Positions 61,322 through 64,000 of a stretch of 64,000 bases of DNA are shown here, in pieces (the stretch's first letter is position 1; every line of letters begins with the position of its first letter). Made by a program: the position numbers and the translations under genes. The notes under the pieces are model-generated. The model ran no database searches. It saw nothing but the letters and a program-made list of their open reading frames with translations, and was not told where the DNA came from. Where the stretch lies: positions 62,001-126,000 of the forward strand of contig JACJYM010000006.1 of the NCBI GenBank assembly GCA_020636155.1. The letters are read 5' to 3'. The DNA is from Lewinellaceae bacterium (GTDB lineage: Bacteria > Bacteroidota > Bacteroidia > Chitinophagales > Saprospiraceae).

Positions 61322-61891
61322 TTAGTTGCTAGGTTGGTATTTAACGGGAACGGTTTTTTGAGTGGGCTTCTCCTCGCTATGATAATTTGCCATAAACCTT
61401 TTCCATGGAGTCGTTTTGTGATAATTTCCAGCAAAATAACTCAACATCATTTCTAGATTTTCCGCATCTTGAAAGCCTTGAATCGGTTGGATTAACTCAA
61501 AGTCTTCGTTTAAGAAAACGATGGAAGGGTAGGACATTCGACCTCTTAGCAATGCCGAGGCCAGTTCGTGGTATCCTCGTCTGCCACTGCTCACATATTT
61601 GTAGGTGTTGCCATTTAGTTCAATATCTTTTTTGTATTCGGCATCAAATTTTACCGGGTAATAATTTTCATTGATTAGATTTATAACTTCAGGATTTTGA
61701 AATGTGGTCTTGTCCATTTTTTTGCACCAACCACACCAATCAGTATATACATCTATGAATATTTTCTTTTTCGTGATTTTAGACTTGGCAATGGCTTCGT
61801 CCCAAGACATCCAATGTATAGATTCCTGTGAATGAGCCAATTGTGTAAAGCAGGCCAAAAAAACTACTATGGAGATTTTAGTCACGTTCAT
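61322..61891 (-). CDS. Exported thioredoxin-like protein
   Basis: A 189-residue secreted thioredoxin-fold protein. After a signal peptide (ends near LAHSQ), residues about 25-150 hold the CxxC motif DWCGWCKKMD and a cis-Pro loop MSYPSIVFL. It probably shuffles or reduces disulfides in the periplasm; the C-terminal tail is extended. ATG 61891 is preferred to 61912 because the -7 box leaves a normal leader. Confidence 0.85.
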   Translation of the reverse strand: MNVTKISIVVFLACFTQLAHSQESIHWMSWDEAIAKSKITKKKIFIDVYTDWCGWCKKMDKTTFQNPEVINLINENYYPVKFDAEYKKDIELNGNTYKYVSSGRRGYHELASALLRGRMSYPSIVFLNEDFELIQPIQGFQDAENLEMMLSYFAGNYHKTTPWKRFMANYHSEEKPTQKTVPVKYQPSN

Positions 61892-61922
61892 TATTTTAAA
61901 ACTGTATTTCAATTTCTATCTA

Positions 61923-61955
61923 CAAAGTTAATACTAATACAACAGCTTTTACAAA
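61923..61955 (-). promoter_or_regulatory. Bacteroidota promoter for the thioredoxin-like gene
   Basis: Minus strand TTTG (61952-61955), 21 bases, TAACTTTG (61923-61930), a full -33/-7 pair. It supports the start at 61891. Confidence 0.6.
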
Positions 61956-62057
61956 TACAAAGGAACAAGAACGAATTCATTTAAATAAACTTTAACTTTT
62001 AGGGAGGTGTTTGAATTTTTAAATACTTCACCCACCTTTCTTCCATAAATTAACCGA

Positions 62058-63320
62058 TTATGCCAACATACTCAATGGATTTTCGAGCATGGATTTAAGT
62101 GTTTGCAGAAATTTAGCACCTTTTGCACCATCTACCACACGGTGATCGCAGCTTAATGTCACCTTCATCACGTTTCCAACTACGATTTCCCCATTCTTTA
62201 CAACGGGTTTCTGCACTATTGAGCCTACGGCTAGTATGCAGGCATCAGGAGGGTTGATGATTGCTGTAAATTCATCTATGTCGAACATCCCCAAATTTGA
62301 AATAGTAAAAGTGTTTCCTTGCATTTCTGGTAAGCCTAGTTTTTTATCTTTCGCTTTTCCGGCAAGGGATTTGACTTCGGTATTGATTTGTGATAGAGAT
62401 TTATAATCCGCATCATTGATGACAGGAACTAGTAAGCCTTCCTCGACAGCAACGGCGACCCCGATATTGATATGGCTGTTAATTCTGATTTTATCACCTA
62501 ACCAGCTTGAATTGATTTCGGGGTGTTTTCTAAGCGCTTGAGCACATGCCTTGATGACAATATCATTAAAAGAAATTCTTATTTCTGAATTTTCATTGAC
62601 GGCTTGTCTCGCAGCCATTGCATTGTCCATGTTCATCTCCATAGTGAGATAGAAGTGCGGTGCAGAGAATTTGCTTTCACCCAGTCTGCGAGCAATGGTT
62701 TTTCTCATTTGTGATACTGGAATATCAATGTCCTGAATAGGTAAATTGACTGCGAGTTGAGCTGGTGCTGGGGCTGAGACATCTCCATAATTTACGAAAT
62801 TTTCAATGTCTTTTCTTACTATTCGTCCATTATCACCAGTTCCTATTACTTTAGAAATGTCTACACCATCCTTTTTTGCGATGGATTTGGCAAGAGGAGA
62901 AGCAAAAATCCGACCTTTATTTTGATTGTAAGTTGGTTTTTCTACATTCGGAATCGCAATTGTATTATCTTTTACTTCTTCTTTAATTTCCTGTTTAGTT
63001 ATTTCAGAGGGCTTTTCGGCTTGTATTTCTGCCACTTTAGGTTCAGCCGAACCCGCCTCCTTTAAAAGAGCATTGACATCATCATTTTTATCGCCTATGA
63101 TGGCAATGATTCCATCAACAGGTACGGTGCCTTCTTTTTTTCCAATATATATTAATGTGCCTTCATAAAAGCTTTCGAGTTCCATGGTGGCTTTGTCTGT
63201 TTCTACTTCTGCTAGTACATCACCCACAGAAACTTTGTCACCTACTTTTTTTAACCATGAGACAATATTTCCTTCTTCCATGGTGTCACTTAATCGAGGC
63301 ATTTTTATTATTTCAGCCAT
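62058..63320 (-). CDS. Pyruvate dehydrogenase complex dihydrolipoamide acetyltransferase (E2)
   Basis: A 420-residue E2 with one lipoyl domain (lipoyl-lysine K43 in ETDKATME), a linker, a peripheral-subunit-binding domain (about 138-176) and the catalytic core with H393 in SCDHRVVDGA. It carries acetyl groups from E1 to CoA. Only the single lipoyl domain is present, normal for many Bacteroidota. A minus-strand TAATTTTG box (63363-63370) lies upstream. Confidence 0.93.
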   Translation of the reverse strand: MAEIIKMPRLSDTMEEGNIVSWLKKVGDKVSVGDVLAEVETDKATMELESFYEGTLIYIGKKEGTVPVDGIIAIIGDKNDDVNALLKEAGSAEPKVAEIQAEKPSEITKQEIKEEVKDNTIAIPNVEKPTYNQNKGRIFASPLAKSIAKKDGVDISKVIGTGDNGRIVRKDIENFVNYGDVSAPAPAQLAVNLPIQDIDIPVSQMRKTIARRLGESKFSAPHFYLTMEMNMDNAMAARQAVNENSEIRISFNDIVIKACAQALRKHPEINSSWLGDKIRINSHINIGVAVAVEEGLLVPVINDADYKSLSQINTEVKSLAGKAKDKKLGLPEMQGNTFTISNLGMFDIDEFTAIINPPDACILAVGSIVQKPVVKNGEIVVGNVMKVTLSCDHRVVDGAKGAKFLQTLKSMLENPLSMLA

Positions 63321-63362
63321 TTTGTATAGATTGTTTTATATATTAATATTCAAAAAGAGGAA

Positions 63363-63370
63363 CAAAATTA
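63363..63370 (-). promoter_or_regulatory. Bacteroidota -7 box for the E2 gene
   Basis: The minus strand reads TAATTTTG (TAnnTTTG) 43 bases before the E2 ATG. Confidence 0.4.
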
Positions 63371-63474
63371 ATACTTGCTTGTCTAAAATAAGGAAATAAC
63401 TCAAAAATTTTGTCCTGAATAAATTTTTATGGGTACAATCAGGATATAAAGTAAATATATATTATTTTCGCTAT

Positions 63475-64000
63475 ATGAATTTCACTTCGAAACTTTTAGA
63501 GGAAGCAGTACAATCGCTGAGTACCTTACCCGGTATAGGTAAAAAGACGGCATTGAGATTAGCATTGCATTTGGTTCAAGATAAAAATGGAAAGTCCAAA
63601 AGATTGGCCAATTCCTTGCTCGATATGGATGAAAATGTCAAACATTGCAAAACTTGTCATAGTATATCTGACGATGATTTGTGCGGTATCTGCCAATCAA
63701 AATCTCGTCAAAAAAATGTGATCTGTGTCGTAGAAAGCGTTAGAGATCTGATGGCAATTGAAGATACATCATGTTTTCATGGGGTATATCACATACTTGG
63801 TGGTTTGATATCTCCGATTGATGGGATTGGGCCTTCTGATTTGTCCATAGATCAATTGATAGAGCGAGTAGATGCTGGGGATGTACAAGAATTGATTATG
63901 GCGATTAGTCCTACTTTGGAAGGAGAAACCACGACCTATTACATCACGAAGAAAATTGCACACACCAATGTGAGAGTCAGTACGATTGCCCGAGGAGTTT
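63475..64000 (+). CDS. recR: Recombination protein RecR (3' end outside window)
   Basis: The first 175 residues of RecR, which with RecF/RecO loads RecA at gaps. The N-terminal helix-hairpin-helix STLPGIGKKTA (16-26), the C4 zinc finger (C58, C61, C70, C73) and the start of the Toprim domain (VVESVRDLMAIE) are present. The frame is open to the window edge. Confidence 0.96.
   Translation, partial: MNFTSKLLEEAVQSLSTLPGIGKKTALRLALHLVQDKNGKSKRLANSLLDMDENVKHCKTCHSISDDDLCGICQSKSRQKNVICVVESVRDLMAIEDTSCFHGVYHILGGLISPIDGIGPSDLSIDQLIERVDAGDVQELIMAISPTLEGETTTYYITKKIAHTNVRVSTIARGV

Overview
This window is a stretch of chromosome from a member of the Bacteroidota, most likely a Saprospiraceae-like lineage (the rank below phylum is inference). 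The evidence is a low-GC sequence, a fused lpxC-fabZ gene, FecI/FecR/TonB-receptor signalling genes, PorV/PorQ-type and gliding-motility C-terminal (CHU_C) type IX secretion proteins, and many upstream boxes of the Bacteroidota type TAnnTTTG, two of them arranged as TTG-N20-TATCTTTG. I see no rRNA, tRNA, CRISPR array or prophage.

Layout. 1-3.7 kb: a 3'-truncated M49-like zinc peptidase lipoprotein, a crotonase and ychF. 4.1-7.5 kb: the lipid A operon lpxD, lpxC-fabZ, lpxA, preceded by a promoter plus hairpin that may be a small RNA or attenuator. 7.6-10 kb: mutS2. 10.5-17.4 kb: a type I restriction-modification island read on the minus strand as hsdR, hsdS, a REP-associated tyrosine transposase (RAYT) and hsdM. 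hsdS is frameshifted, and the RAYT gene is overlapped by its neighbours and full of palindromes and in-frame 12-bp repeats. 17.9-24.2 kb: ggt, a PorV/PorQ-like protein, a DUF697 protein, hslR-like, PPK2, DUF58 and thioredoxin. 24.2-26 kb: a non-coding patch of decaying dispersed repeats. 26-31.8 kb: a surface-signalling operon (sigma factor, zincin lipoprotein, FecR, STN-TonB receptor) divergent from a lipoprotein built of three cysteine-bounded modules.

31.8-39.8 kb: a minus-strand surface-glycan operon in which all junctions but one are within 8 nt or overlap; its order of transcription is acetyltransferase, SpsF-like cytidylyltransferase, NeuB-like synthase, methyltransferase, glycosyltransferase fused to a NeuA-like domain, GT42/DUF115-like protein, glycosyltransferase and flippase. 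Together these suggest a sialic-acid-like (nonulosonate) surface polysaccharide. 39.8-48.9 kb: a large T9SS cargo protein, a DUF2911 protein, priA, a barrel protein, fbp, and two unknown membrane-anchored proteins. 49.4-51.1 kb: an OmpA protein paired with a membrane-anchored double helix-hairpin-helix protein. 51.2-58.6 kb: a TonB receptor, SdpI-like, TerB-like, alpha/beta hydrolase, S41 protease and DUF2520 genes. 58.6-64 kb: an ECF sigma factor with a membrane-to-barrel fusion partner, DUF4256, a thioredoxin-like protein, the pyruvate dehydrogenase E2 gene and the start of recR.

The most unusual parts are the RAYT embedded in the hsd operon with its own palindromes inside coding sequence, the glycosyltransferase-NeuA-like fusion next to a GT42-like gene, the putative protease inside a FecI/FecR operon, and the anti-sigma-like/beta-barrel fusion.
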